From the NCBI RefSeq assembly GCF_024171885.1, contig NZ_JAMTCP010000024.1:1-64000 (forward strand): a stretch of DNA of 64,000 bases. Reading direction: 5' to 3'. The notes beneath the pieces were generated by a model. The model was not told the origin of the DNA. It ran no database searches and saw only the letters and a program-made list of their open reading frames with translations. The stretch's first letter is position 1; each line of letters starts with the position of its first letter. This DNA comes from Streptoalloteichus tenebrarius. GTDB lineage: Bacteria > Actinomycetota > Actinomycetes > Mycobacteriales > Pseudonocardiaceae. The position numbers and the translations under genes were made by a program. Shown piece after piece: positions 36,770 to 46,400 of this stretch.

Positions 36770-38028
36770 GCTCGCCTCTCCACCCACTCGCCCTCGTCGC
36801 CCCGATCCAGCCCGAGCCCGTCCGGCCCGACCCCGTTCGGTCCGACGCCGTCGAGCCCCGCTCTGCCGAGACCAGCCCCGTCGAGGTCAGCCCGGTCCAG
36901 GTCAACTCGGTCGAGGCCGACTCTGTCGCGCCCCGGCTGGTCGAGCCCAGCCGCCCCGTCGGCCCCGCTCCTGGCGGTCCCGCACCGAACCGCGCAGCGC
37001 CGCAGGAACGCGGCCACCAGCTCGTCGACCAGCTCCGGCTGCTCCAACCCCACCATGTGCCCCGCGCCGGGCACCCTGACCAGCTCGGCGTCCGGCAGCT
37101 CGGCGGCGATCACCTCGGAGTGCGCGAACGGCGTGATCTGGTCGGCATCGCCGGCCATCACGAGCACCTCGCACTGCCGCAGGCCGGCCAGGGCGGCGTA
37201 CCGGTGGTGGGAGCCCAGTGTGGGGAGGAAGTCCGTGATCGCGCGCACGGAGGTCTCGGCGAGCATGCGGTGCACCAGGTCCACGCGTCGCGGGTCCACG
37301 CGGCGGTCGCCGAACGCGAGCGCCCGCACCGCGCCCCAGTTGAGGTGGTCGCCGACCCGGCGGACGCGTTCGAGCAGCCCCGGCTGCCACCCGGCCAGGG
37401 TGGCCAGGCCGAGCGTCACCGGGTTGTAGCGGGACAGCACCGGGCGCGGCAGGCCGTGCCGGCCGATCTCGCCGGCCGAGGTGCCGAGCAGGGCGACGCC
37501 GACCACCCGCTCCAGGAACAGCTCGGGCCGCAGCTCGGCCAGCGCCATGATCGTCATGCCGCCCATCGAGTGCCCGACCAGCACGACCGGTCCGGTCGGC
37601 GCGACCGCCCGCAGCACCGCGTCCAGGTCGCGGCCGAGCTGGTCCAGGGTGCAGCTCGCCCGGGGGGACGACCCCGAGCGCCCGTGCCCGCGCTGGTCGT
37701 AGCGCACCAGCCGCACGCGGGGGTTGGTCAGCTCGGGGAGGTCGAGCCGCTGGAAGTGCCACGACCGCCGGTCGAGCGTGTACCCGTGCACCAGGACGAC
37801 GGTGAGGTCGGGCTCGCCGCCGTCGGCCGGGTCGACCTCCTCCACCGACAGCGGGACGCCGTCGTCGGCGGCCACCGTGCACTCGCGGTCGGCCGGCGGA
37901 TCGATCAGCGGCTCCCGGTCCGCGCGTCGACGCGCGCGGGACCGCGACGCCGTCACCCCGACCACGAGACCGGTGACCGCGCCCGCCACACCGCCGGCGA
38001 GCCCGACGGCACGCCAGAGGGGTTTCAC
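36766..38028 (-). CDS. Alpha/beta hydrolase with repeat-rich tail
   Basis: 420 aa. An N-terminal hydrophobic segment (AVGLAGGVAGAVTGLVVGVTA) may anchor it. Catalytic core: VLVHGYTLDRRSW, nucleophile Ser in VGHSMGGM, Asp in AGDADQITP, His in GAGHMVGLEQPE. The last 65 residues are low complexity with repeated L-D-R/G-V/A-D/G steps (GLDRVDLDRADLDGAGLGRA), which look like short tandem duplications at the DNA level (36790-36960). The GTG start overlaps the alr stop, and its stop overlaps tsaE, so it is within the alr-tsaD operon. The substrate is unknown. Confidence 0.9.
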   Translation of the reverse strand: MKPLWRAVGLAGGVAGAVTGLVVGVTASRSRARRRADREPLIDPPADRECTVAADDGVPLSVEEVDPADGGEPDLTVVLVHGYTLDRRSWHFQRLDLPELTNPRVRLVRYDQRGHGRSGSSPRASCTLDQLGRDLDAVLRAVAPTGPVVLVGHSMGGMTIMALAELRPELFLERVVGVALLGTSAGEIGRHGLPRPVLSRYNPVTLGLATLAGWQPGLLERVRRVGDHLNWGAVRALAFGDRRVDPRRVDLVHRMLAETSVRAITDFLPTLGSHHRYAALAGLRQCEVLVMAGDADQITPFAHSEVIAAELPDAELVRVPGAGHMVGLEQPELVDELVAAFLRRCAVRCGTARSGADGAAGLDQPGRDRVGLDRVDLDRADLDGAGLGRAGLDGVGPNGVGPDGLGLDRGDEGEWVERRA

Positions 38029-39311
38029 GAGCTGACCCCGGTGGGTGTCCGCCGGTCCTGGCCTCGACCGGCGCGCTCGGCCTGGTCGGCGGGGCCGGCC
38101 TGCTCAGCCTGACTAGCGCGGTCGGTCTGCTCAGCCCGGTCGGTCTGCTCAGCGCGGTCGCCCTGGTCGGCGCGGCTCGTCGTCGTACGCACCACCCGGG
38201 GCCGGACCATCCCGGTAACGATCTCGTAGTGGATGGTGCCGAGCGTGTCGGCCCACTCCTGCGCGGTGGGCTCGCCGCGGTCGCCGGGGCCGAACAACAC
38301 GACCTCCTCGCCCTCGGCCACCGGGTCGTCGCCGCAGTCGACCACGATCTGGTCCATGCAGACGCGCCCGACCACCGGTCGCCGCCGGCCCGCCAGCCAG
38401 ACCTCCATCCGGCCGCTGAGCGCCCGCGGCACGCCGTCGGCGTAACCGGTGGGGACCAGCGCCAGCGTGGTGTCCTTCGGCGTGACCCACGTGCGGCCGT
38501 AGGACACGGCCTCGCCGGCGGGCACGCGCTTCACGAACGCCACCCTGGCGCGGAAGGTCATGGCCGGCCGCAGGCCGAAGTCGCCGGCCCACGGCACCGG
38601 GTTGAGGCCGTAGGCGGCCACCCCGGGGCGGACCAGGTCGAAGTGCAGGTCGGGGCGGGTGAGCAGCGCCGCGGAGTTGCTGATGTGCCGGATCGGCGTC
38701 AGGCCGGCCGCCCTGGCCACGTCGTAGGCCGCCGCGAACCGTTCGGCCTGCGCGTCGACGGAGGGGTGGTTCGGCTCGTCGGCCGCGGCCAGGTGGGACC
38801 AAACGGCCACGACCTCGGCCTCCCCAGCCGCCTGGGCCGCCGCCGCGGCCGCGACCAGCTCCGGCCAGTGGTCCGGCGGGCAGCCGTTGCGGCAGAGGCC
38901 GGTGTCGATCTTGAGGTGCAGGCGGGCCGGGCGGCCGACCGCGCGCGCCCCGGCCAGGACCGCGTCGAGGGCGCGGAGGGAGGACACGGAGAGGTCGACG
39001 TCGGCCGCCACGGCGGGCGCGAAGTCCTCGTCCGGGACGTGCAGCCAGGACAGCACCGGCGCGGTGACACCGGCCCGGCGCAGCGCCAGCGCCTCGTCCA
39101 GGTGACACACGCCGATCCAGCTCGCGCCGGCCTCCAGCGCCGCGCGAGCGACCTGGACAGCGCCGTGGCCGTACCCGTCGGCCTTGACCACGACCATGGT
39201 TCGTGCGCCGGAGCGGTTCGCCCGGTCGGCGAGCAGCCCGACGTTGTGCCGCACCGCGTCCAGGTCGACCACGACCTCGGCGCGGGGGAATGCTCCGTCC
39301 TGCGCAGTCAT
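38025..39311 (-). CDS. alr: Alanine racemase
   Basis: 428 aa. PLP lysine in VVVKADGYGHGAVQVARAAL, ISNSAALLTRPDLHFDLVRPG, KRVPAGEAVSYGRTWVT, and GRVCMDQIVVD. Makes D-alanine for peptidoglycan. ATG at 39311 gives the family start TAQDGAFPRAEVVVDLDAV. The C-terminal 50 residues are an extra A/Q/D/R-rich tail (DRAEQTDRAEQTDRASQAE), partly encoded by tandem 18-bp units (38119-38153). Most alanine racemases end about 50 residues earlier. GTGA overlap with the next gene. Confidence 0.95.
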   Translation of the reverse strand: MTAQDGAFPRAEVVVDLDAVRHNVGLLADRANRSGARTMVVVKADGYGHGAVQVARAALEAGASWIGVCHLDEALALRRAGVTAPVLSWLHVPDEDFAPAVAADVDLSVSSLRALDAVLAGARAVGRPARLHLKIDTGLCRNGCPPDHWPELVAAAAAAQAAGEAEVVAVWSHLAAADEPNHPSVDAQAERFAAAYDVARAAGLTPIRHISNSAALLTRPDLHFDLVRPGVAAYGLNPVPWAGDFGLRPAMTFRARVAFVKRVPAGEAVSYGRTWVTPKDTTLALVPTGYADGVPRALSGRMEVWLAGRRRPVVGRVCMDQIVVDCGDDPVAEGEEVVLFGPGDRGEPTAQEWADTLGTIHYEIVTGMVRPRVVRTTTSRADQGDRAEQTDRAEQTDRASQAEQAGPADQAERAGRGQDRRTPTGVSS

Positions 39312-39489
39312 AACCCTGCTATCGTGGCACAGCGCGCTGCTCCGCCTCGGCCGCGTCCGCCGTGCCCTCGGCCACCGACGCCGCGCCACGCCCCGCCTTC
39401 ACCGAGGTCAGCCCCCACCCGCCCTGGGGGGCGACCCCTGCACCAGCCTATCCGCCCACCACGGAGCGTCAAAGTGCCTCACGCTGCGC

Positions 39490-39545
39490 TGTGGACAACT
39501 CGGGCACCTGTGGACAACTCCACTCACCACAGGATGAATTCATCC
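39490..39545. promoter_or_regulatory. Pair of DnaA-box sequences and a 14-bp palindrome
   Basis: TGTGGACAA occurs at 39490-39498 and 39509-39517 (TTGTCCACA on the minus strand), 19 bp apart, and the perfect palindrome GGATGAATTCATCC lies at 39532-39545. The 430-bp gap 39312-39745 upstream of alr holds no convincing gene. Confidence 0.6.
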
Positions 39546-39745
39546 CCCCAAGCGGCGGGAGATGCGTGGCAGGTCTTGCGTTCGCCGCCTGCAAGCAGGA
39601 ACAGCGGCGCCGCCCCAGCGCGCCCGACATCCGGACACCGGAGCCGCTCGAACTCGGCCCCTCCGGCCTCGGCACGAGCCGGCCTCGGCTCACACCGACG
39701 TCAGCACGAGCCAGACCTCGTCCGCCGGAACTCAGAGGCCCGAAC

Positions 39746-40322
39746 TCAGAGCCAGCCCTTCTCCTCCCACGTGGACTGGTACGCCCGGACCAGCCACCGG
39801 TTGGCCCTGTCCTCGTCGGGCTCCTCCGGCAGCGGGGACGTGTGCGCCAGCTCCCGGAGCCGCGCCTCGAACTCCGCCGCCGCGTCCAGCGCGAACTCCC
39901 TGCTCAGCTCGCCCTCGCGCAGCCGGCCGAGCCGCTCGCGCCACGGCTGGGCGATGGGCAAGGTGATCCGGCCCGTCTCCAGCAGCTCCACGCCCTGGAG
40001 GCCGAGGCGAACCATGTGGTACGCGAACTTCGTGTCGAAGCCGTGGCGTTCGACCAGCTCCGGCCGCGCACCCCCCTTCTCCCCCAGCAGGCGGGCCGTT
40101 GGGCGTCGAGGTAGCCGAGGAAGCGGCGCGCCGTCCGGCGTGAGAGGACCAGCTCCGGCGTGGCCCTCAGCTCCCGGCCCAGGCGCGTGGCGAGGACGAC
40201 CTCGCTCTCCGGCACGAACAGCGGGAGGATCACCGTCGGGTTGCCGTGCAGGGCGAGCCGCATCCACTTCCGGAGCGAGCCGGGAACGGTAGCCACGAAC
40301 CGGGGGACGACGCACCGAATTT
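39746..40322 (-). pseudogene. Truncated, frameshifted nucleotidyltransferase-like gene
   Basis: The first part (from GTG 40296, perhaps read in from further upstream) gives LRKWMRLALHGNPTVILPLF and RRTARRFLGYLDAQ; the second part in another frame gives RLLGEKGGARPELVERHGFD, TKFAYHMVRLGLQGVELLET and RANRWLVRAYQSTWEEKGWL. Together they match the C-terminal half of the predicted nucleotidyltransferase family (YcgL-like). A single missing base near 40092-40100 explains the frame change. The N-terminal G-S nucleotidyltransferase motif is missing. It lies directly after nnr. Confidence 0.72.
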
Positions 40323-40333
40323 CCCGGAGCGAC

Positions 40334-41803
40334 CTACGCCGACGCGGCCGCGGCGGTGCGCACCATCCGGACGGCGTCCGGGATCGCCCGCAGGAGCGCG
40401 GACGCCCCGATCGGCGCCCCGTCGGCGGCGAGGTCGCCGGCGAGCTCGTGCACCCCGGCGGCGCACCCGGCCGCCAGCCACGGGTCCGTCCCGGCGGCCA
40501 GCAGCGCGCCGATCAGCCCGGACAGCACGTCACCCGATCCCGCCGTGGCAGGCCAGGCTCCGCGCGCCCGGTTCACCAGGACCCGCCCGTCCGGCGCGGC
40601 CACCACCGTCGTGTGCCCCTTGAGCAGCACCACGGCGTTGTACCGCTCGGCCGCCCGGCGCGCCGCCGCCACCCGGTCGGCGCCCACGTCCCCGGCCAGC
40701 CGCGCGAACTCGCGCTCGTGCGGGGTGAGCACCAAGGGCGTGTCCGGGTCCCTGGCGTCCCACAGCTCGGGGGTCGACGCGAGCAGGTTGATCGCGTCGG
40801 CGTCGGCGCACACCGGCACCCCCTGCCCGAGGGCGTGGGCCAGCACGTCACGTCCGGCCGCGCCGGTGCCCAGTCCCGGGCCGACCACCCACGCCTGCAC
40901 GCGCCCGGCGTCGCCGATCGAGCCGGTGGCCACCACCTCGGGCCACCGGGTGCGCACCGCGTCGGCCGCCGGCCCGGCGTACCGGACCATGCCGGAGGTG
41001 GCGAGCACGGCCGCGCCCGTGGCGAGCACGGCGGCGCCGGGATAGGCCGCCGAGCCGGCCGCCACCCCGGTGACGCCCTGCGTGTACTTGTCGTCCTCCG
41101 GCCCCGGCACGGGCCAGAGGGCGCCGAGGTCGGCCGCGTCGAGCAGCACGATGTCGGGCTCGCCCAGCTCGTCGCCCAGACCGATGTCGGCGACGCTCAC
41201 CGCGCCCGCGAACACCGCTCCCTCGCCGAGCACGTGCCCCGGCTTGCGCCCGCCGAAGGTGACGGTGACGTCCGCCTGGACCGCGGGGCCGCTCACCGCG
41301 CCGGTGTCCGGGTCGACCCCGCTGGGGACGTCGACCGCCACCACCAGCCCGGTCACGGCGGCGACCAGCGCCTCGGCGTCCACGCGCAGCGGACCCCGCC
41401 CCGACAACCCCACGATGCCGTCGATGACCAGGTCCGCCTCGGCGACGACCGCCCGCGCGGTCTCCCCGTCCTCGGGCACCGACACCCGTCGCCCGCCCGC
41501 CCGCCGCAGGGCGGCCAGGCCCTCGGCGTGGGCACGCTCCGGGGCGAGCAGCACCGCGGTCACCGCCACGCCACGGCGGCGCAGGAACGCGCCGGCCCAC
41601 AACGCGTCGCCCCCGTTGTTCCCCGCGCCCACGAGCAGCGCGACGCGTCGGCCGGCGGTGCCGCCCGTGTGCTCGGTGAGCAGCTCGGCGGAGCGCACCG
41701 CCACGGCGAACGCCGCCCGCCGCATCAACGCGGCCTCCGGGGTCCGCTCGAAGACCCGACGCTCCGCGTCCCTGACCCGCTCGACCGTCCACACGCCCTT
41801 CAT
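40334..41803 (-). CDS. nnr: Bifunctional NAD(P)HX epimerase/dehydratase
   Basis: 489 aa. N-terminal epimerase (YjeF_N) with [25 protein letters not shown] and [14 protein letters not shown]-terminal ADP-dependent dehydratase (kinase fold) with [31 protein letters not shown] and [18 protein letters not shown]. Repairs hydrated NADH and NADPH. ATGA overlap with acpS upstream. Confidence 0.96.
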   Translation of the reverse strand: MKGVWTVERVRDAERRVFERTPEAALMRRAAFAVAVRSAELLTEHTGGTAGRRVALLVGAGNNGGDALWAGAFLRRRGVAVTAVLLAPERAHAEGLAALRRAGGRRVSVPEDGETARAVVAEADLVIDGIVGLSGRGPLRVDAEALVAAVTGLVVAVDVPSGVDPDTGAVSGPAVQADVTVTFGGRKPGHVLGEGAVFAGAVSVADIGLGDELGEPDIVLLDAADLGALWPVPGPEDDKYTQGVTGVAAGSAAYPGAAVLATGAAVLATSGMVRYAGPAADAVRTRWPEVVATGSIGDAGRVQAWVVGPGLGTGAAGRDVLAHALGQGVPVCADADAINLLASTPELWDARDPDTPLVLTPHEREFARLAGDVGADRVAAARRAAERYNAVVLLKGHTTVVAAPDGRVLVNRARGAWPATAGSGDVLSGLIGALLAAGTDPWLAAGCAAGVHELAGDLAADGAPIGASALLRAIPDAVRMVRTAAAASA

Positions 41804-42192
41804 GGGGCGTCATCCTGCCCGGCGCGGGCCTCCGCCACCACGATGGCGGCGGCCAGGTCGGCGTCGTGGGTGAGCGAGACGTGCCATGAGGTGACGCCCA
41901 CGGCCCGTGCGGCGGCCGCGAGCGCGCCGGAGAGGCGCAGGGTGGGCCGCCCGTCCGCCCCCGACACGACCTCGCACTCGGTCAGCAGGTAGCCGGGTGG
42001 CGCCCCGAGCGCCTTCACCGTCGCCTCCTTCGCCGCGAACCGGGCGGCCAGCGAGGCGGTGCGGCGCGGCCGTCCGTCCGACGTCGTCCGCTCCTCCGCC
42101 GTGAACACGCGCTCGACCAGGCCGGGGCTGCGCTCGACGGCGGCGGCGAACCGCCGCACGCCGACGAGGTCGGTGCCGATGCCCACGATCAT
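41800..42192 (-). CDS. acpS: Holo-[acyl-carrier-protein] synthase
   Basis: 130 aa. [45 protein letters not shown], and [20 protein letters not shown]. Attaches phosphopantetheine to the acyl carrier protein from CoA. Starts with ATG; its end overlaps the nnr start by ATGA. Confidence 0.96.
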   Translation of the reverse strand: MIVGIGTDLVGVRRFAAAVERSPGLVERVFTAEERTTSDGRPRRTASLAARFAAKEATVKALGAPPGYLLTECEVVSGADGRPTLRLSGALAAAARAVGVTSWHVSLTHDADLAAAIVVAEARAGQDDAP

Positions 42193-42235
42193 GCGACTCA
42201 GGCTGCCACGCCGGCGGCGCCGGCGCGGGACGCGC

Positions 42236-42859
42236 TCACGGCAGGACCGCCTGGACGCTCCAGAACAGCCCCCCGCCCGCGAGGACGGCCACGGCCGCGC
42301 CGGCGAAGACCTGCGCCACGGTGTGCTTGCCCAGGACCACCCTGGACCACGCGGACAGCGCGGCCAGCGGCGCGACCAGGGCGGCCCACGGCCCGTAGAG
42401 CACGGTCAGGATGGCGACCGCGCCGGTGGCGACCGCCGAGTGCAGCGAGATCTTCCACCGCCGGGCGACCGTGATGTACAGGCAGACCGCGAGGGTGGCC
42501 AGCATCGCGGCGGCCAGGGCGATCAACGCGCCCGGCGCGCGGCCGAGCCACAGGCCGACCGAGCCGAGCAGGACCGAGCCCATGCACACGAGGAACGGCA
42601 CCAGCCGGGCCTCGCGGTTGTCGACGTACCGGCCCTCCCACTGGCCGCGCCGCGCGCCGCGGACCATGACGACCATCGGGATCACCGCCGCGAACACCGC
42701 GATCCACAGCGACCAGCCCAGCGTGGGCCAGATGCGCTCGCCGGTGGCCCGCCAGCCGACGGCCAGCGGCAGGGTGACGACCCAGACCTCCGGCCCGAAC
42801 ACGTTGCTCGCGACGGCCGCGAGCAGGCGCCGCGGCTCGGTGGTCCCGGTGGCTGTCAT
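42236..42859 (-). CDS. PAP2-like membrane phosphatase-superfamily protein
   Basis: 207 aa with about six membrane segments. The PAP2 signatures are partial: [11 protein letters not shown] (motif 2, P-S-G-H replaced by S-L-H-S) and [17 protein letters not shown] (motif 3, S-R-x5-H). Motif 1 K-x6-R-P is not clear ([15 protein letters not shown] precedes). ATG 42859 has AGGGGAC upstream. It could act on a lipid-linked phosphate; catalytic competence is uncertain. Confidence 0.8.
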   Translation of the reverse strand: MTATGTTEPRRLLAAVASNVFGPEVWVVTLPLAVGWRATGERIWPTLGWSLWIAVFAAVIPMVVMVRGARRGQWEGRYVDNREARLVPFLVCMGSVLLGSVGLWLGRAPGALIALAAAMLATLAVCLYITVARRWKISLHSAVATGAVAILTVLYGPWAALVAPLAALSAWSRVVLGKHTVAQVFAGAAVAVLAGGGLFWSVQAVLP

Positions 42860-42946
42860 CGCCGTCCCCTCTGCACTGGAAGGTGGCCCCCGCCACGTCA
42901 TACGTAGCGAAGGCCACCTGTCAGTGTGAGGCAGTCCGCCGAAGGA

Positions 42947-44818
42947 TCACTCGACCGTGACCGACTTCGCCAGGTTGCGCGGCTTGTCCACGTCGTAGCC
43001 CCTGGCCCTGGCGACCTCGGCCGCGAACACCTGGAGGGGCACCGTGGCGACCAGCGGCTGCAACAGCGTCGGCACCGCGGGGATCTCGACGAGGTGGTCG
43101 GCGAACGGGCGGACCGTCTCGTCGCCCTCCTCGGCGATGACGATGGTGCGGGCGCCGCGGGCGCGGATCTCCTGCACGTTGGACAGCAGCTTGGAGTGCA
43201 GCACGGCCCGCCCCTTCGGGGAGGGCATGACCACCACGACCGGCAGCCCCTCCTCGATCAGCGCGATCGGGCCGTGCTTGAGCTCGCCCGCCGCGAAGCC
43301 CTCGGCGTGCATGTAGGCCAGCTCCTTGAGCTTGAGCGCGCCCTCCAGCGCCACCGGGAACCCGACGTGGCGCCCCAGGAACAGCACCGCCTTGGCGTCG
43401 GCGAGGCCGCGGGCCAGCTCCCGCACGTGCTCCACGGTCGACAGCACCCGCTGCACAGCCGCCGGCATCGCCTCCAGCTCGGCGAACTCGCGGGCCACCT
43501 CGTCCGGGTACTTGGTGCCGCGCGCGCCGGCCAGCGCCAGGCCGACCAGGTAGTTCGCCGCGATCTGGGCCAGGAAGGTCTTGGTGGCGGCCACGCCGAT
43601 CTCCGGCCCGGCGTGCGTGTAGAGCACCGCGTCGGACTCGCGGGGGATCTGCGCGCCGTTGGTGTTGCAGATGGCCAGCACCCTGGCCTTCTGCTCCCTG
43701 GCGTGCCGCACGGCCTCCAGGGTGTCCATCGTCTCGCCGGACTGCGAGATCGCCACGACCAGGGTGTCGCGGTCGAGCACGGGGTCGCGGTAGCGGAACT
43801 CGCTGGCCAGCTCGACCTCGACGGGCAGCCGGCACCAGTGCTCGATGGCGTACTTGGCGACCAGGCCGGAGTGGTAGGCGGTGCCGCAGGCGACGACGAA
43901 GACCTTGTCGATGTCGCGCAGGTCCTGCGGGTCGAGGCGCTGCTCGTCGAGCACGATGCGCCCGTCCTGGAAGTGCCCGCGCAGCGTGTTGGCCAGCGCT
44001 TCGGGCTGCTCCTCGATCTCCTTGAGCATGAAGTAGTCGTGGCCGCCCTTCTCGGCGGCCGACAGGTCCCAGTCGACGCGGAACGGGCGGCCCTCGGCCG
44101 GCTCGCCGGCGAAGTCGGTGATCCGGTAGCCCTCGCGGTCGATCACGACGACCTGGTCCTGGCCCAGCTCGACGGCGTCCCTGGTGTGCTCGATGAACGC
44201 GGCCACGTCGGAGGCCAGGAAGTGCTCACCCTCACCGACGCCGACGACCAGCGGCGAGGAGCGACGGGCGGCCACCACCTGGTCGGGGTGGTCGGCGTGC
44301 GTCACGACCAGGGTGAACGCGCCCTCCAGCCGGCGGCACACGGTCCGCACGCTGGCGACGAGGTCGCCGGCGCAGTCCGAGCCGTCCAGGCCTCGGTAGG
44401 CCCTGCCGATCAGGTGCGCGGCGCTCTCGGTGTCGGTCTGGCTGACCAGCTCCACGCCCGCGGCCTCCAGCTCGGCCCGCAACTGCGCGAAGTTCTCGAT
44501 GATCCCGTTGTGGATCACCGCGAGTCGCCCGGTCTCGTCCCGGTGCGGGTGGGCGTTCGGGTCCGTGGGCGCGCCGTGGGTGGCCCACCGGGTGTGCCCC
44601 ATGCCGGCGGTCCCGGCGAAGCGGTCCCTGCCGACCTCGTCCAGCCTCGCCTCGAGGTTGGCCAACCGGCCGGCCTTGCGCTCGACGGCCAGGCCGCCGG
44701 CGCCGTCCAACACGGCCACACCGGCCGAGTCGTAGCCCCGGTACTCCAGCCGGCTCAGTCCCTCGAGGACCACATCGAGCGCGGACCTGTGCCCTACGTA
44801 ACCAACGATCCCACACAC
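42947..44818 (-). CDS. glmS: Glucosamine-fructose-6-phosphate aminotransferase
   Basis: 623 aa. GTG at 44818 is used so that Cys is the second codon (C-G-I-V-G-Y, N-terminal nucleophile after Met removal). Glutamine amidotransferase domain (RLEYRGYDSAGVAV, GMGHTRWATHGAP) followed by two SIS sugar-isomerase domains (SQSGETMDTLEAV, KTFLAQIAANY) and ending in DKPRNLAKSVTVE. First step of UDP-GlcNAc synthesis; glmM is 6 kb away. Confidence 0.98.
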   Translation of the reverse strand: MCGIVGYVGHRSALDVVLEGLSRLEYRGYDSAGVAVLDGAGGLAVERKAGRLANLEARLDEVGRDRFAGTAGMGHTRWATHGAPTDPNAHPHRDETGRLAVIHNGIIENFAQLRAELEAAGVELVSQTDTESAAHLIGRAYRGLDGSDCAGDLVASVRTVCRRLEGAFTLVVTHADHPDQVVAARRSSPLVVGVGEGEHFLASDVAAFIEHTRDAVELGQDQVVVIDREGYRITDFAGEPAEGRPFRVDWDLSAAEKGGHDYFMLKEIEEQPEALANTLRGHFQDGRIVLDEQRLDPQDLRDIDKVFVVACGTAYHSGLVAKYAIEHWCRLPVEVELASEFRYRDPVLDRDTLVVAISQSGETMDTLEAVRHAREQKARVLAICNTNGAQIPRESDAVLYTHAGPEIGVAATKTFLAQIAANYLVGLALAGARGTKYPDEVAREFAELEAMPAAVQRVLSTVEHVRELARGLADAKAVLFLGRHVGFPVALEGALKLKELAYMHAEGFAAGELKHGPIALIEEGLPVVVVMPSPKGRAVLHSKLLSNVQEIRARGARTIVIAEEGDETVRPFADHLVEIPAVPTLLQPLVATVPLQVFAAEVARARGYDVDKPRNLAKSVTVE

Positions 44819-44896
44819 GTCCGACAGACTAGCCAGAACGCGCTTCCACCCCGTCACCTCCGTGCGACCGTGCGCGATCGACTACCGTCCGACCAC

Positions 44897-45718
44897 ATGG
44901 CGCGCACAGCCAAGCAGGCGCTGGAGGAGCTCAGCCGGCCCGGACCGCACGAGGTGCTCCACGGGGACCTCGGTCTGGTGGGGCTGCCGGGACTGGTGCT
45001 CACCCCGCGCTCGGGGCTGGGCCTGCCGGCGGTGGCGTTCGGGCACGGCTGGATGCAGCCGCCGCAGCGGTACCGGGAGCTGATGCGGCACCTGGCGTCG
45101 TGGGGGATCGTGGTCGCGGCCCCCGCCACCCAGCGCGGCCCGCTGGCCTCGCACCGGCTGTTCGCCGCCGACCTGAGCACCGCGTTGGACGTGTGCGCCG
45201 GGGTGCGCCTCGGTGACGGCGGGATCAGCGTGGACCCGGAGCGGCTCGGGGTGGCCGGCCACTCGTTCGGCGCGGGGTGCGCGGTGCTCGCCGCCGCCCA
45301 GGACGAGCGGGTGCGCGCGGTGGCGACGCTGGCGCCGGCGGAGTCCCGCCCGTCCGCGCTGGCCGTGGCCGGCCGCTGCCGGATGCCCGCCCTGCACGTG
45401 GCGGCGGGGCGCGACCGCCTCGCCCCGTCGGTGGCCCACGCCGAGCCCCTCGCGCGGGCGTGGGCGGGGCCGGTGACGTTGCGGACCGTCGGGAAGGCGA
45501 CCCACCTGGGTTTCACCGAGGGGCGTCACTACAGCGACCTGCTGCTGGACGGCGCGCCGGAACGGGGCACGCGGCGGCTGGCGAGGGCGTTGCTGACCGC
45601 GTTCTTCCTCCGGCACCTCGCCGGCCGACGGGACTACGACGTGCTCCTGTCCGAGGACGTGCGCGGGTGCCCGATCGACCTCACGCGGGGTCCGTTGGCC
45701 GGCGCCGCCGCACGGTGA
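44897..45718 (+). CDS. Alpha/beta hydrolase (dienelactone hydrolase/PETase-like fold)
   Basis: 273 aa. VAFGHGWMQPPQRYRELMRH, nucleophile Ser in VAGHSFGAGCAVLAAAQ, Asp in AGRDRLAPS, His in KATHLGFTEG. No signal peptide is evident. ATG at 44897 in a divergent position to glmS. Likely esterase or lipase; the substrate is not predictable. Confidence 0.88.
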   Translation: MARTAKQALEELSRPGPHEVLHGDLGLVGLPGLVLTPRSGLGLPAVAFGHGWMQPPQRYRELMRHLASWGIVVAAPATQRGPLASHRLFAADLSTALDVCAGVRLGDGGISVDPERLGVAGHSFGAGCAVLAAAQDERVRAVATLAPAESRPSALAVAGRCRMPALHVAAGRDRLAPSVAHAEPLARAWAGPVTLRTVGKATHLGFTEGRHYSDLLLDGAPERGTRRLARALLTAFFLRHLAGRRDYDVLLSEDVRGCPIDLTRGPLAGAAAR

Positions 45719-45907
45719 CGTCGACCGTCCTCGGCGCACCGTCTTCCTCGCACCGTCTCGTTCGCACTGTCCCGACTGGGCGTCCCCTGTCCACGGTCCC
45801 CCGCCGATCCGTCCGGTTCGCACCGCCGGGGAAAAACCGGAAACCGTCCGAACTAGACTGTCCTCAGTAGACGAACTGGCTGACAGGACGCCGAGGTGCC
45901 CGAAAAG

Positions 45908-45944
45908 GACGGCTGCCATGTCCACAGAGGACACGGCAGCCGTT
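45908..45944 (-). terminator. Intrinsic terminator of the type VII-related operon
   Basis: GACGGCTGCC and GGCAGCCGTT flank an inner GTCC/GGAC stem; on the minus strand the hairpin ends with TTTTCGG. It stands 19 bases after the last gene. Confidence 0.88.
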
Positions 45945-45962
45945 CGCCCTCCGGCCGGCCGG

Positions 45963-46400
45963 TCAGGTGAGCCAGCTCTCCTGCGAGTAGTCCTCGTCGT
46001 CATCGACGGGCGCGGGTCGGGCAGCGCGGGGCCGCTGCGCCGGGAGAGCGGGCGCCACCGGGGACAGCGGCGGCGCGGAGAACGACGGCCCCGACGACGC
46101 GGACGCCGGCGACGCGCCCTGCGGTTGCGGCCGGGCCGTCTCCTCGTCGTCGTCGAAGAACTGGTGCTCCCCGACACCGCTGTGCCGCGCCGCCGTGGGG
46201 GGTTGCGGCTTCTCCATGGCGTTCTCGAACTTGTCGAGCAACGCCCGTTCCTCGGCGGCGAACCGTTCGGTGATCTCCTTGGTCCGCTGCGCGTGCCGCT
46301 CCTTGCTCTCCTCCAGCTCGGCGCCCAGGTCCGACATCCGCCGACGGAGGTCGGCGGAGCTCTCGTCGAACAACTGCTGGATGGCCGGGTCGATCCTCAC
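45963..46400 (-). CDS. Type VII secretion-linked coiled-coil protein with acidic tail
   Basis: 145 aa. N-terminal helix-rich half with a coiled-coil look (LRRRMSDLGAELEESKERHA, then QRTKEITERFAAEERALLDK), then a Pro/Ala-rich region. Two acidic stretches FFDDDEE and, at the C-terminus, DDDEDYSQESWLT. The same tail (DDDEDFSQERILY) closes the small protein at 54322 in the ESX-4-like locus. GTG start overlaps the stop of a 22-aa ORF. I do not recognise a family; its place suggests an accessory or chaperone of secretion. Confidence 0.75.
   Translation of the reverse strand: MRIDPAIQQLFDESSADLRRRMSDLGAELEESKERHAQRTKEITERFAAEERALLDKFENAMEKPQPPTAARHSGVGEHQFFDDDEETARPQPQGASPASASSGPSFSAPPLSPVAPALPAQRPRAARPAPVDDDEDYSQESWLT

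Noticed and set aside
42926-44856. Very long plus-strand open frame opposite glmS
   Set aside because: It is the complement of the glmS coding strand in a GC-rich genome; the product is D/H/L/R-rich without domains, and only its last part, from 44897, is a real hydrolase gene.
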